From Adiantum capillus-veneris (lineage: Eukaryota; Streptophyta; Polypodiopsida; Polypodiales; Pteridaceae), in contig CM043964.1 of assembly GCA_014529385.2 (NCBI GenBank), positions 532,997 to 596,996 on the forward strand: a stretch of DNA of 64,000 nucleotides, read 5' to 3'. The notes beneath the pieces were generated by a model that searched no databases, had not been told where the DNA came from, and saw only the letters and a program-made list of their open reading frames with translations. Position 1 is the stretch's first letter; every line of letters starts with the position of its first letter. Both the position numbers and the translations under genes were made by a program. This document shows, piece by piece, positions 1-12,051 of this stretch.

Positions 1-2
1 GA

Positions 3-640
3 ATTTCATGGATGAGAACATACAAGGCAGTACCAGATCGGGATACGAATCAGCTCAAGCTATCACCTAAAGTTGGAAAACTCATTGTTCCGATTGCACC
101 AAGCAAGGAGGAATGGAAAGGCAATTGTCAGCGAAGCAAACCACAAAGTAATCAATCTTCTCCATCCTCTTAACAAGTAAATTCTACAGGTAGCATGCAA
201 GGAGTCAGGCAAATTTGGGTACCAAAAGGAAATCTTAAGGACAAGCCGATTCAAATCTGGGTGCCCAAAGCATCATCGACAATACCAAAGACGGTTCTAA
301 AGGTCATGCAACAGAGACAATCATCTCCGAGTAAGGACCCTAGCACAAAATGGATTTGGAAGAAAAAGGAGCCCTTATCTTCTCCGCAAACCGTAAAATC
401 AATCAACCAATGGAGAGTTAAGTCTTAGAAGACTCCACCACACCATTCTGCACCAAGAAAACCAAGGTATCAATGGCAAGTAAAATCTCAACAACAGTAA
501 AAATAGATACCAACTGCTCAGGCAATCAGTGTGCTAAAGCATCTTGATGGTACAATCAAGCAAAGAGCACACAAGATACAAGATTTCTCTTTGGAAGACA
601 ACATAAAAAATCCTCGACATCCGAAGCCCTTGAGTTAATT
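3..640 (+). pseudogene. Decayed gag-like retroelement frame, C-terminal part
   Basis: One reading frame runs about 210 codons from the window edge, broken by four stops (TAA near 177, TAG near 426, and a TAA and TAG near 500) that would each be Gln after a single C-to-T reversal. The predicted protein is basic and rich in Gln, Ser and Pro, and carries two IWVPK motifs about 12 residues apart. WVPK repeats are common in the spacer between nucleocapsid and protease of plant Copia Gag-Pol, so a retroelement origin is inferred. The start lies outside the window. After about 640 the frame is lost. A purine run (816-832) 70 bp before element A could be a polypurine tract. No complete domain is visible, so the family is not fixed. 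Confidence 0.4.
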
Positions 641-905
641 ACTGAAGACCCAACTATTGCACAGGATAATGGTTTGCACTGCATTGATCTTCAAAGCATG
701 GTAGAGCCAACCAAGGCTATGCATAGAAATGATTGTTCAACCCATGCACATAGTCGTCCTGGGCTACGCCACCTAGGAGGGATGGAAGAGTACTAAGTAA
801 TTAAGGGAATTTTTTAAAGAGGGGGGAAAAAGTTTGATGTTTACATGTGATTTTTTTGCAAAATTACCTAATAATGCCCTTATAATTCATCAACAGGGGA
901 AATTT

Positions 906-1049
906 CGTTGAAATGTAGAAAGAAAGAGAGAGAGACGAGACAAGAGACACACCATATACACTCCCAAAGACTGATTCATATTGGTGGACAAGATACAAAT
1001 ATATAAGTGAGACCAAGTAGTCAAGAGTGAGCCATATATAGCTCCAACA
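906..1049 (-). repeat. 3' LTR of Copia A
   Basis: This 144-bp LTR is close to the 143-bp LTRs of elements C and D. Its minus-strand start is TGTTGGAGC; the other terminus is mutated (CGTTGA on the plus strand instead of TGTTGA). The complement of a polypurine tract, CCCCCACTCAAAC, follows at 1050, as expected inside a minus-strand 3' LTR. Confidence 0.9.
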
Positions 1050-1255
1050 CCCCCACTCAAACAAAGGACTCTAGCTTTGGATGAAAAAGCCCTTGGGGAG
1101 TTCAAGGGAAAAACCCAAGCCCCTATACAATGTGAAAATATGAACCAACGACGATGATGTGTAAGTGAATTGTGCATCTATGTACAAATATTCAAGTGAC
1201 TTAGAGATTACAATGTGCAAATGTGGAGTGCGCATAGTGCATGGTACCTAAAAGA

Positions 1256-4200
1256 TTACAATGTCATATGTACAAAGCTATTACAATAGCAAAGAAGCTG
1301 ATCTAAAAAGAGTGAGGCCGAAGCAACTACAAGCTCCGAGCGCAAGAGGATGAAACGTGACTCGTTGAGGCCTTTGGTCAAAATGTCTGCAATCATCTGG
1401 TCACTTGGACAGTTTTTAACCATAATTGTTCCTTTGCGTACTTCATACCTGACATAATGATAATGGACTGCAATGTGCTTTGACTTATTATGTTTAACAT
1501 AGTCTTTTGCAAGACTAGTAGCACTTTGGTTGTCACACCGCAAGGGTGTGCTAGAAAGAGGAGAGTGACCAATATCAAGGAGCATTTGTCAAAGTTAAAT
1601 CAACTCACGAGCTACAAGTGATGCTGCAACATATTCTGACTCAGTCGTAGAAACTGCAACACAACGTTGTTTCTTGCTGGTCCAAGAAATAAGACAACCA
1701 TTTATGAAGAAGCAATTTCCACTAGTAGATCGCATAGATAAATGTGAGCTTGCCCAGTCTGAATCTGTGTAACCCAAAAGAGAAATATATTGCATAGAAT
1801 CCGATGTGAGTTGTCGTCGATAGACTAAACCAAAATCTGTAGTGCCTTTCAAGTATTTCAATACACGCTTTGCAGCATACCAATGCTTAAGAGAAGGACA
1901 TGAAAGATGTTTTCCAAGATAATTAGCAGAAAACAGAATATCAGGATGAGTGTTCATGCCAACAAACTGAAGACATCCAATCAAGTTAGCATAAGGTTGA
2001 TTTGTGACAAGTTGACCGCCATTGTCAGAAGCGTTCTTCGTAGAGCTCGCAAGACAAGGTGTGTTGGCTGAATGTGCAGATTCCATACCAAGTTTTTGAA
2101 TAGTATCTACAATTAAATTTGACTGTCGAAGGAATCAAATACCTTTTGTACGATTCCGTTGGATTTGAATGCCAAAACACGAGTGAATCTCTCCAAGATC
2201 CACCATATCAAATGCAAAAGACAATAAATTTTTCACTTGCTAAAGAAATCCGAAATCATTGGAAACAAGGATGGTATCATCCACATAAAGAGTAAGAATC
2301 ACAAAACTGCTACCTTGGCATTTTATGTATAAGTTGGGGTCTGAAGAGCAAGAGATGAATCCTTTAGAGGTGAGAAAAAGATCAAATTTTGTATACCAAG
2401 CTCGCGAAGCTTGTTTGAAACCATATAGTTCCTTATGTAGTTGAGCAACAAGGTCTTCTTTACCTGGAATAACAAACCCTTCTGGTTGTTCCATATAAAT
2501 TTCATCTTCCAAGTCACCATTAAGAAAAGCAGTATGCAGATCATTTGGTGAGCTTCTAAATCAAATTGAACAGCAAATGCCAGTAAAACTCGAGCACTTG
2601 TAATGCGAACAACTGGTGAAAAAGTCTCTTGATAATCAACACCAGCTACTTCGAAGTAACCTTTTGCAACTAAACGCACCTTGAACTTGTCAAAAGATCC
2701 ATCTGCTTTTACTTTTGCCTTATACACCCACTTACATTTAATAGCTGTACGACCAGGAGGTAATTCGGTTAGTATCCATGTACCTTTAGAGATAAGAGAA
2801 TCGTACTATGCTTCCATAGCCTTTTGCCATTGATCCTTTTGTGGTGAAGAGATCGCTTCATCATAAGTAACGGGATCTTCAGAAGTAGAAAAATCATTAT
2901 CAGCAATATCGTCATCATAAACATGAGATGAGCCATGTTCAAAATCAAAAGGTAGATCAACAAAAATATCAATATCATCATTGGAAACATTCGGAATGGA
3001 TGGTTGTGAAGAGGAAAGTTGCTCTATAGGAAGAGTTTCATCTTCTGAAAGAAATGAAAAAGCCTGAAGAAATGATTTAGTGTCATAAGAATCATCCATG
3101 GACCATGAGCCTCCCATAAGATGTTCGTTAAAAGTAGCATCACGATTCACAATTACTTTCTTGGAGGAAGGGTCATAGAATTTGTAGCCTTTGGAAGTGT
3201 TAGAATATCCAATAAAAATAACTTTAAGACCAGGAGCATCAAGCTTTGTTCGTGTTTCTTTGGGAACATGAATATAAGCAATACATCCAAACATTCGAAA
3301 ATGAGATACAGAAGGAATGTCACCTGTCCATGCTGTAATGGGTATCTTACCGGAGGGTGCAGTAGTAGGAAGATGATTCTGAATAAATACTGTTGTCAAA
3401 GTAGCTGCAGCCCAGAAAACACGAGATAAGCCACAATGAATCAGCATACATCTTACAACATTGAGAATAGTGTGATTCTTTCGTTCAGCAACGCCGTTCT
3501 GTTGAGGCGAAATGGAATAGTGTGTTCATGATGAATTCCACTGTCAGCACAGTAACTCACAAACTCTCGGGAAACATATTCGCCTCCATTGTCACTACGA
3601 AGCTTCTTAAGGTGGCGACCAGTTTGAAGTTCCGCAGCCTTATGGAATTGTTTGAAAACAAATAAGGCTTCAGATTTTTGTCTAAGTAGAAATACAGTCG
3701 TATACCTTGAGAAATCATCAATGAAAGTAATGAAGTAGCGATATTGTGATCTCCAAGAAGGTAGAGGTCCACATATATCAGTATGAACAAGATCCAATAT
3801 GTCATGAGAATGAGTTGTATTTGAAAGAGGAAAGGGTTTACGATTGTGTTTCCCAAGAGCACAAAATTCACAAATTCCCATATGGGGATGGGCTTTAATA
3901 TCCATGCCATGAACAAGATCACGACGTTGAAGATCAAGGAGTTTTGAGAAATCAGCATGAACAAAACGGTGATGCCATAATTTGCAATCATGATCACCTG
4001 GAGTAGTGACAACATTTGCTACAGCATCGTTGAGAGAGAGTTCAAACAAATTACCGTTTCGAGGAGCGGTGGCTATAGTCTGTCCATCTTTTTCAATTCG
4101 GCATTTGGTATGATCAAATCCAACAAACAGACCAAGATCAACAAGACTAGCAACTGAAAGAAGATTACGTTGAAGATTTGGTACATGTAATACTCCTCGC

Positions 4201-4343
4201 AAAATTTGAGTGGAAGAAGATAAGGTACCAAGATATAAGTCTCCAATACCCTTTACTTGACAAGTAGTATCATCAACAAGATAAACAACACGTTGAACTG
4301 GTAGTGGATGATAGTTATGGAGCCACTTAGACTGATATGTCAT
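1256..4343 (-). pseudogene. Copia A pol remnant: protease, integrase, reverse transcriptase, RNase H
   Basis: Read from high to low coordinates, this is the pol part of a Copia polyprotein. The integrase zinc region (HHRFVHAD, then CEFCALGKH) is near 3840-3990. Integrase core segments follow: VHTDICGP near 3790 and LRSDNGGEY near 3590. The stretch with the third catalytic residue near 3490 is frameshifted. The reverse transcriptase keeps ETFSPVV near 2620 and LYVDD near 2290. RNase H shows GYTDSDWA near 1760 and STTESEYVA near 1640. The protease motif at the upstream edge is destroyed (ADSVLQ where element C has VDSGAT). Frameshifts break the frame near 3510, 2800, 2540 and 1590. The stop codon used in element D is lost (TAG to CAG), adding a short read-through tail. 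It is inactive. Confidence 0.93.
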
Positions 4344-5500
4344 ATTTCTTGTAGCACCGAATCGGCAATAAAAAGTGATCCATCACGTACATGAAGTATT
4401 CTGTCTGGAGCAACTGAACATAGGACGCAGTTGGTTTTTGGTACAATGTTGTTTTGATGTTCAGTAGCATATCCTCTATTCCGATCTGTGTTGAATCGAC
4501 GCTTATAGCACATATGAGTGGGATGATCAGATCGTCCACAATATTCACAAGAAGAAGAAGAAGAGTCTCTAGATAAACGTGGTTGTTTCGTGGTAATATT
4601 GTGTTCTTCATCATATTGGCGTGCCCAACAATCATCTTCAGTATGGCCATTTCTTTTGCAGTAAGAACAATGCTTATTAGGAAATTTGAGACGAGAGAAA
4701 ATATTACCGCGACGGCCACCTCTGCGGTTTCCTCGTTGAAATGGACACCTTCGAGCATAAAAAGCACGTTCCATCTGTTGTGACTCAGTCTCCTCTTGGG
4801 AAATCATAGCTGTATCGTGACCAACATTACGACGTTCTTGACATTGAGAGTATTCAATTAAAGACATACAGGCTTGGTCGAAATCAAGACCATCTTTATT
4901 AGAGAGAATAGTAACAATGTTATCATAAGAAGAGTCCTTCACCGTATCAAGGAGAAGTGTAATCAGTTGCTTTTGTGGAACAGGATCACCGGTAGCAGCA
5001 AGTTGATTAATAATATATTTGAAAGATTCAATATGTCCCGTTATGGCAGTACCAACTTCATATTGTAACTTGTTAAGCAACCCTCTCAAATAAAGTATTT
5101 CTGTGACAGATTTCTTCTGAAAGTTTGCAATAAGGTACGTCCATACGTCGTGGGAAGTAGGAAGTTATACATATCAAGCAAAAGGGAATCAGTAAGAGAA
5201 GAAATAATATACCGACGAGCTGCTTTATCACGTCGTTGCCAATCCGTATAGGCAGCATTCCAATCTTCAAATATAGGTCCTTCAGTGATAAGCACGTTAT
5301 CATTATCCGTATCAACAGGCATAAGATACTTCCATACGTCGTGGAAAGTAGGCAGTTCATACATATCAAGCAAAAGGGAATCAGTAAGAGTAGAAAGAAT
5401 ATACCGACGAGCTGCTTTATCATGTCGTTGCCAATCCGTATAGGCAACATTCCAATCTTCAAATATAGGTCCTTCAACGATAAGCACGTTATGACAACAG
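4340..5500 (-). pseudogene. Copia A gag remnant with two zinc knuckles and an internal duplication
   Basis: This is the nucleocapsid and capsid part of Gag. Two CCHC knuckles are visible: CSYCKRNGHTEDDC near 4650 and CEYCGRSDHPTHMC near 4530, preceded by an Arg/Gly-rich stretch that would bind RNA. The capsid-like part (EGPIFEDWNAAYTDWQ, then a stretch around MYELPT) occurs twice because of a 191-bp tandem duplication at about 5131-5495. Element B inserted at 5500, directly beside that duplication, and the missing N-terminal portion of gag continues at 11017. Elements C and D have a single copy of the duplicated segment, so the duplication is private to A. Confidence 0.88.
5131..5495 (-). repeat. 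191-bp tandem duplication inside Copia A gag
   Basis: The segment that begins CCATACGTCGTGG occurs at 5141 and again at 5332, with near-identical sequence through GATAAGCACGTTAT. The second copy ends in a short deletion (ATGACAACAG) compared with element D. Confidence 0.9.
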
Positions 5501-6217
5501 TGTTAAGTATGGAGCCTGATTTACCCTTGTAATTTTCTGTGGTAAAAACGCACATTTGTAAGGCCCCCATTATGAGGAGAAGCCATCGTGCGTGAAGGAA
5601 AATCACTCACCGTAAACCAAAATTTTCATGGAATATTCTTTTTCGCCGGAATATTACGGCCGGACGGCGGCCGGAAAGTTGTCGGAAAACAACCGGTCGG
5701 TTGGCCGGTGGCCAGTGGTCGGAAGTCAATGGCCGGTGGCCGGTGGCCGAATTCAATGGCCGGTGGCCGAATTCAAAAGCGGACTTGTCTTCTCAAGGGC
5801 GGCCACACATGGGCGGATTGGAGGGTCCGATTTGGACTTATTCGCACAAGGGCGGCTACACATGGCTGTCTCTCATAAGAGAGGGCAGCCCTTTTGGCCT
5901 ATAAAAGGAGGCCATTTCTACACACATTTTATAGTGTGAAGTTGATGCAACAAGGTGAGTGTGAGGTGGTGAGAGTGAAGCAAGGAGGGAGCTCCATTAA
6001 GGGTATAATCCCTTTGTAAATTACTTCTTGTTTTGAAGTACTAAAGCCATTGAGTGGTTGCTTTCCCGTGGACGTAGCCCACATTGGGTGAACCACGTAT
6101 ATCGTGTGTACTCTCTCTCTCTCTCTCTCTACTCTATAATCTCGTGTATGTAAATCTGTCTCTCTCCATTAATTAATCTACTCAATTATCTATTTAGCTA
6201 CGCCTTATTTCCTAACA
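5501..6217 (+). repeat. 5' LTR of Copia B
   Basis: This 717-bp LTR starts TGTTAAG and ends CTAACA. It contains a GC-rich block of GGCCGGTGGCC repeats (5690-5770), a TATA box (TATAAAAG, 5900-5907) that should drive genomic RNA synthesis, and a (CT)n tract near 6113-6131. Confidence 0.92.
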
Positions 6218-6219
6218 AC

Positions 6220-6235
6220 TGGTATCAGAGCAAGG
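6220..6235 (+). promoter_or_regulatory. Primer-binding site of Copia B
   Basis: TGGTATCAGAGCAAGG lies two bases after the 5' LTR. It is complementary to the 3' end of plant initiator-Met tRNA and would prime minus-strand DNA synthesis. Confidence 0.92.
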
Positions 6236-6290
6236 TTTGCTCGTAGCTAAATTATCTCAAGGAAAGGATTCCTTGAAGTGAGTGGGAGTT

Positions 6291-9200
6291 ATGGCGGAGG
6301 AAGGGAAGCTCAAGATTGAGAAGTTCAACGGCAAAAACTACCAACATTGGAAGATGCAGATTGAAGACTATCTCTACCAGAAGGACCTCTATTTGCCACT
6401 AGGCGGTCTTGCGAAGAAGCCCGCAACAATGGCAGATGAAGCATGGATTGTCCTTGATCGAAAGGCACTGGGAACAATCCGGTTAAGCTTGGCGTCAACG
6501 GTGGCCTTCAATGTTTCGGAGATGAAGACCACGGAGGACTTGATGAAGTCACTTGACGACTTCTACGAGAAACCATCGGCATCCAATAAGGTATTTCTTA
6601 TGAAGCGCTTGTTCAATCTAAAGATGGCAGAGAATGGTTCAGTTGCAGAACACCTAAATGACTTTAACACAAACATAAGTCAACTTCGATCAGTGAAAAT
6701 CAATTTCGATGACGAAGTGCGAGCTCTCCTTATACTATCATCTCTACCGGATAGTTGGGACAGCCTTGTGATGGCTGTAAGTAATTCTATCTCTGGAACA
6801 AATACTCTTAAGTTTGATGATGTTGTGGGTGTTCTCCTAAGCGAGGAAATGCGAAGGAGAAGCACAGGAGAATCATCAAGTGCTGCACTATCAGTGGAAA
6901 CAAGAGGAAGGCCTAAGGAGAGGTTCAAAAACCAAAAGGGTCGTGATCGCTCAAGGCGGAGCAAGTCACGCACAAAGTCAGTTCTTGAATGTTGGAACTG
7001 CGGCAAGAAGGGCCACGTCAAGAAGGATTGTTGGTCCAAGAAGAAGAAGGAGACAGAGTCTCAAGACAACAAGCCAACATCGGAGGCCAATGTGGCAGGT
7101 AAAGTAGAGCAAGATGCTCTAATTCTCTCATTAGACAATGTGTCTAATTCCTGGATAGTAGATTCTGGGGCTTCATTCCATGCGACACCACACAAACAAC
7201 ATTTCCAAGACTACACCAAAGGTAATTTTGGGTATGTATACTTGGGAGATGATGAAGCTTGTGAGATTGTTGGCAAAGGTACAGTTTCTATCAAAACTGC
7301 TAACGGAAATGAATGGAAGCTTAAAGATGTTAGGCATGTTCCTTCTCTTCGCAAAAATTTGATCTCTACAGGACAATTGGACGATGAAGGTCACAACATT
7401 GCATTCGGAAACAAACAGTGGAAGATCTCAAAGGGATCTTTGGTGGTTGCCAAGGGTGAAAAAGTCGGTACACTTTACTTGTGTGCTGTTAGCACGCAAC
7501 CTTCAGCTTGTGCAGCAACTACAGAAGTTGACAGTGCGGTGTGGCACTACCGACTTGGGCATATAGTGCCAAAGGAATGCAAATCCTTCAAACAAAGAAG
7601 CTTCTACCAGGTTTGAAAGAAGTGGACTTAGAGTTCTGTGAAGATTGTGTTTATGGTAAACAAAAGAGGGTAAAATTTCAAAAATTAGGAAATGAAAGAA
7701 AAAATAAAAAACTTGAGTTGGTTCATTCTGATGTTTGGGGTCCTGCAAGTACACCATCACTTGGTGGCTCATTGTACTATGTAACATTCATAGACGATGC
7801 GACTAGAAAAACATGGGTTTATGTCATGAAGAATAAATCCGATGTATTTTCCATATTTCAAAGGTGGAAAGCCTTTGTGGAGAATGAAACAGGTACCAAG
7901 GTTAAATGCCTTAGATCCGACAATGGAGGCGGATATTGCAGCCAAGCTTTTGAAAGCTTTTGTGCTAGCAATGGCATTCGGAGGCAAAGGACAACCCCAA
8001 GGACACCTCAACAAAATGGGATTTCGGAAAGGATGAACAGGACAATCATGGAACGAGCACGAAGCATGCGGCTACATGCAGGCCTACCGCTTGAGCTTTG
8101 GGCGGAAGCTGTAAGTACGTCTGTGTACTTAATCAATCGGTCACCCTCAACGGCATTGGATGGGGGAGTTCCAGAAGAGGCATGGACAGGTAAACCGGTG
8201 AATTATGCATTTTTCAAAGTGTTTGGGTGTGAGGCTTTCATGCACATAGATAGAAGCCTAAGATCAAAGTTAGATGCAAAGTCCAAAAAGTGTTTCTTCA
8301 TTGGCTATGGAGAAGGAGACTTTGGGTATCGCCTATGGAATCCTGAAGATGGTAAAATCTTAAGGAGTAGGGATGTAATTTTTTAACGAACAAAATATGT
8401 ACAAAGATTACTTGGAAAGAAAACAAACAAAAGAAAAGTGATGAGTACATGGAGCTTGAGGACGGTGAAGACTCAAGGACTGCAAACGGTGACAATGTGC
8501 AACAACGTCAACCAAATGACGAGCCTCAACCTATTCCCCGAAGATCTACAAGAGCAAGTAGACCTCCAGAAAGGTTTGTTCCTTCCTTCAACCATCTCTT
8601 GATCTCAGATTCTGGAGAGCCGGAATCATATGAAGAAGCTATGCAACATGAATCCAAAGAAGAATGGACGAAGAGCATGCAAGTGGAGATGGACTCACTA
8701 CATCGCAACCAAACATGCGAGTTGGTTGAGTTGCCTAAAGGTAAGCGGGCACTTCAAAACAAATGGGTGTACAAGCTAAAGGAAGAAGAAGGTGGGAAGA
8801 AAAGGTACAAGTCTAGGCTTGTGGTAAAAGGTTTTTCTCAAAAGAAAGGTATTGACTTCAATGAAATATTTTCTCCTGTTGTAAAAATGAACTCAATTAG
8901 GCTTGTCTTAAGCCTTGTGGCTGCTCATGATCTAAATCTCGAGCAAATGGATGTAAATACGGCATTCCCTCATGGTGACTTAGAGGAGGAAATCTACATG
9001 CTTCAACCAAAGGGGTATGAAGTAAAAGGTAAGGAGAAAATGGTTTGCAGATTAAAGAAGAGCTTGTATGGTTTAAAGCAAGCATCAAAACAATGGTACT
9101 TGAAGTTTGATCGATGGATGTTGGATCATGGATTCACAAGATGCAACTCGGATCACTGCGTCTACACGAAGAATTTGGGAGATGATAAATTCATCATCCT

Positions 9201-10169
9201 AATGTTGTATGTTGATGACATGTTGATTGCAAGTGCTAACATGCAGGACATCAAAGACCTAAAAGAGGAGTTGTCTAAATCTTTTTCAATGAAAGATTTA
9301 GGTGCTGCAAAGAGGATACTTGGTATGAAAATATCAAGGGACAGGACGAAGAAGACAATAAAGCTATCTCAAGAAGATTACATCAAGAAGGTACTAGAAA
9401 GGTTTGCAATGCAAAATGCAAAACCAGTTTCTACACCTTTGGCTGGTCATTTTAAACTAACGAAGGATATGTGTCCAAAGACACAAGAGGAGATAGCCTA
9501 TATGTCTAAAGTTCCATATGCTACAGCGGTAGGTTCTCTAATGTATGCTATGGTCTGGACAAGGCCAGACATTGCACATGCAGTGGGAGTTGTGAGTAGG
9601 TTCATGGACAACCCAGGTAAAGAGCATTGGCAAGCTGTGAAGTGGATACTTAGGTATCTAAAAGGGACAACAACAAATGCTTTGTATTTTGGAGGAACTG
9701 ATATTTTTCTAGAAGGGTATGCTGATGCAATATGGCAGGTGACAAAGATACTCGAAGAAGCACTACTGGCTATGTGTTCACGGTTGGAGGCACAGCAGTA
9801 AGCTGGGCTTCAAAGCTGCAGAAAGTGGTTTCACTTTCTACCACGGAAGCAGAGTATGTAGCAATGACGGAGGCAAGCAAAGAAATTCTGTGGCTTCACA
9901 GATTCTTAGAAGAGCTTGGATTCAAACAAGACAATTGTGTCTTGTACAGTGATAGCCAAAGCGCTATCCATCTTGCGAAGAACTCAGCCTTTCATTCAAG
10001 GACAAAGCACATTGAGGTGAGATATCACTTCATACGCACTCTTTTGGAAGAGGGACAACTAAAGCTAGGAAAGGTGCATACAAGTGAAAATCTTGCAGAC
10101 ATGTTTACAAAGGTGGTCAACAAGGAGAAGTTGAGCTTTTGCTCATCTTCAATCGGCATTCAAGGATAA
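6291..10169 (+). pseudogene. Copia B Gag-Pol polyprotein, frameshifted
   Basis: The ATG at 6291 opens MAEEGKLKIEKFNG, a typical Copia Gag start, 70 bp after the primer-binding site. In order there are a capsid-like region, a knuckle (CWNCGKKGHVKKDC near 6990), protease (WIVDSGASFH near 7155), integrase zinc region (WHYRLGH, then CEDCVYGKQ), integrase core (VHSDVWGP near 7725, LRSDNGGGY near 7910, NGISERMNR near 8020), reverse transcriptase (LYVDDMLIA near 9210) and RNase H ([27 protein letters not shown]). Single-base indels shift the frame near 7563, 8380, 8430 and 9730. No premature stop is seen inside the domains apart from those following the shifts, so the copy is fairly young. The final stop is the TAA at 10167. 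Confidence 0.93.
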
Positions 10170-10229
10170 GAAACCAGAATGGAAAGCAGTCAGAGGTTTG
10201 GTTTGGAGATCAGTCTCCAAGTGGGAGAT

Positions 10230-11011
10230 TGTTAAGTATGGAGCCTGATTTACCCTTGTAATTTCTGTGGTAAAAACGCACATTTGTAAGGCCCCCATTA
10301 TGAGGAGAAGCCATCGTGCGTGAAGGAAAATCACTCACCGTAAACCAAAATTTTCATGGATAAGAATCAGGGGCAACTTTAAAGGCCTCGGGGGCGGAGG
10401 CCCCCGAGATTTTTTTTTTCGCCGGAATATTACGGCGGACGGCGGCCGGAAAGTTGTCGGAAAACAACCGGTCGTTGGTCAATCGGCATTCAAGGATAAG
10501 AAACCAGAATGGAAAGCAGTCAGAGGTTTGGTTTGGAGATCAGTCTCCAAGTGGAGATTGTTAAGTATGGAGCCTGATTTACCCTTGTAATTTTCTGTGG
10601 TAAAAAACGCACATTTGTAAGGCCCCCATTATGAGGAGAAGCCATCGTGCGTGAAGGAAAATCACTCACCGTAAAACCAAAATTTTCATGGATAAGAATC
10701 AGGGCAACTTTAAAGGCCTCGGGGGCGGAGGCCCCCGAGATTTTTTTTTTCGCCGGAATATTACGGCCGGACGGCGGCCGGAAAGTTGTCGGAAAACAAC
10801 CGGTCGGTTGGCCGGTGGCCGGTGGTCGGAAGTCAATGGCCGGTGGCCGGTGGCCCTTCCCGTGGACGTAGCCCACATTGGGTGAACCACGTATATCGTG
10901 TGTACTCTCTCTCTCTCTCTCTCTACTCTATAATCTCGTGTATGTAAATCTGTCTCTCTCCATTAATTAATCTACTCAATTATCTATTTAGCTACGCCTT
11001 ATTTCCTAACA
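10230..11011 (+). repeat. Rearranged 3' end of Copia B: two partial LTRs
   Basis: After the polypurine tract (CAAGTGGGAGAT) the LTR starts at 10230 but stops at 10478. Then the last 80 bases of the internal region (first at 10149-10229) recur at 10479-10558, and the LTR starts again at 10559 and reaches its true end at 11011. The terminal LTR is 453 bp because about 300 bp around the TATA box are missing. Both partial copies carry an insert absent from the 5' LTR that contains the GC-rich inverted repeat CCTCGGGGGC / GCCCCCGAG. The arrangement suggests recombination or template switching during reverse transcription. Confidence 0.85.
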
Positions 11012-11016
11012 AACAG

Positions 11017-11569
11017 GCTGAGGCGGACAAACGCGATTTTCAAGAACAACATCAAAGAGTTTATCGCCTTGAAGAATTAACAACATCTTTGCTTTCCAGC
11101 TTGGAAATCCTTGACCTTGGAAAGGAGGAACAGAACGCTAGCCAGAAGGAAATCCGTTGACAAGAATATTCATAACCATATCTTGTTGCGAGAAGACGTA
11201 TAAGATAAGATCGTAGAATCTGTACACCATATATTGAGAATGAGAAAAATATGAGGACTGCATTCTGTCAACGATAAGCGTAGGAAGGATGCTCAAGGAA
11301 AGTCCAAAGATGTGAGAGACGTCACCCAAAAAAGGCAGGGTAATGGAGACATTAATCATAAAAGAGTCCTCAAAATAGAGTGGCATGAGACGCAAGATTG
11401 ACGGCCACAATATGAATAGAAAAAAGCTAAATCTTCTCGAAAAAGTTAACGTCAAAATAAGAAAAACAATCGCAGACGCTTCACGAAGAAGTAGGACGAA
11501 GAAAGATGCGTCAAGCTCAGTTGAAGTAAAAACAGCATAACTTTCTGTTGCGAACTCCGATCGACGCAA
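11017..11569 (-). pseudogene. Copia A gag N-terminal part and hydrophobic leader frame
   Basis: This is the start of element A's gag, separated from the rest by element B. Gag proper begins MNILVNGFPSG near 11173 (minus). Upstream of that ATG the same frame stays open for about 130 codons. It encodes strongly hydrophobic stretches (FFVLLLREASAIVFLI, FSFFLFILWPSILR), and elements C and D have the matching frame. No ATG begins the upstream part, so it may be untranslated leader RNA. A TAG near 11138 replaces a Gln codon just after the gag start. Confidence 0.6.
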
Positions 11570-11887
11570 ACCTAGAACTCAAATCGAAGAGCTCGAGGAG
11601 CTATTGCGCTACGCTCCATTGTGCTTTTTTTGTTTCTCCAAATTTTTAGCAGAACACCCCCAAAAATTGAGATGAAGTTTAGGGTGTCATCAACAAGAAA
11701 ATGTAATCAACGATTAGAATGATAAGCAATAAACACCACAAAAAACACTAATCATATCCTTCTTAACACAAAACAACCACAATTAACAAGAATCAACGCT
11801 CAAAAATAAAATTTGTAGCAATTTTGAATCTTACATGCGAATTGCATACACATACTGTTTTGTCACCATGAATTGAATCAGCGCGTG

Positions 11888-11908
11888 ATCGTTACCGCTC
11901 TGATACCA
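11888..11908 (-). promoter_or_regulatory. Primer-binding site of Copia A
   Basis: The minus strand reads TGGTATCAGAGCGGTAACG directly after the 5' LTR, complementary to initiator-Met tRNA. Confidence 0.9.
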
Positions 11909-12051
11909 TGTTGAGATGGAGAGAGAAAGAGAGAGAGACGAGACAAGAGACACACCATATACGCTCCCAAAGACTGATTCATATTGAGGACAAGATACAA
12001 ATATATAGGTGAGACCAAGTTGAGTAGAGTGAGCCATATATAGCTCCAACA
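11909..12051 (-). repeat. 5' LTR of Copia A
   Basis: This 143-bp LTR reads TGTTGGAGC...CTCAACA on the minus strand. It is very short for a full-length Copia element. It holds TATATATGG and CTATATATTTG as candidate TATA boxes and a GA/CT-rich end. Confidence 0.92.

Larger units (their letters stand above)
5501..11011 (+). mobile_element. Copia LTR retrotransposon B (TNT1-like), nested in A
   Basis: Element B begins TGTTAAG at 5501 and ends CCTAACA at 11011. It is flanked by the 5-bp repeat AACAG (5496-5500 and 11012-11016), and element A resumes on both sides, so B inserted into A. The domain order is gag, protease, integrase, reverse transcriptase, RNase H. The polyprotein resembles the tobacco TNT1 type (for example the RNase H text [11 protein letters not shown]). 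The 3' end is rearranged: an incomplete LTR copy (10230-10478), then a second copy of the last 80 internal bases (10479-10558), then a shortened terminal LTR (10559-11011). Frameshifts make it non-autonomous. Confidence 0.94.
906..12051 (-). mobile_element. Copia LTR retrotransposon A, split by element B
   Basis: Element A reads on the minus strand, with its 5' LTR at 11909-12051 and its 3' LTR at 906-1049. Its interior is 1050-5500 plus 11017-11908; the gap is element B, flanked by the direct repeat AACAG. Domain order on the minus strand is gag, protease, integrase, reverse transcriptase, RNase H, which is the Copia order. Elements C and D belong to the same family. No 5-bp target duplication flanks the whole element (AATTT on the left, TCACT on the right), so an end was probably lost or exchanged by recombination. 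Several frameshifts and stops make it non-functional. Confidence 0.93.

Noticed and set aside
890-1177. Short open frames across the Copia LTRs as genes
   Set aside because: They recur in every LTR copy on one strand or the other, are low-complexity, and have no homology that I recognise.
906-12051. A target duplication for Copia A
   Set aside because: The outer five bases (AATTT and TCACT) do not match, and shifting the border by one or two bases does not help.
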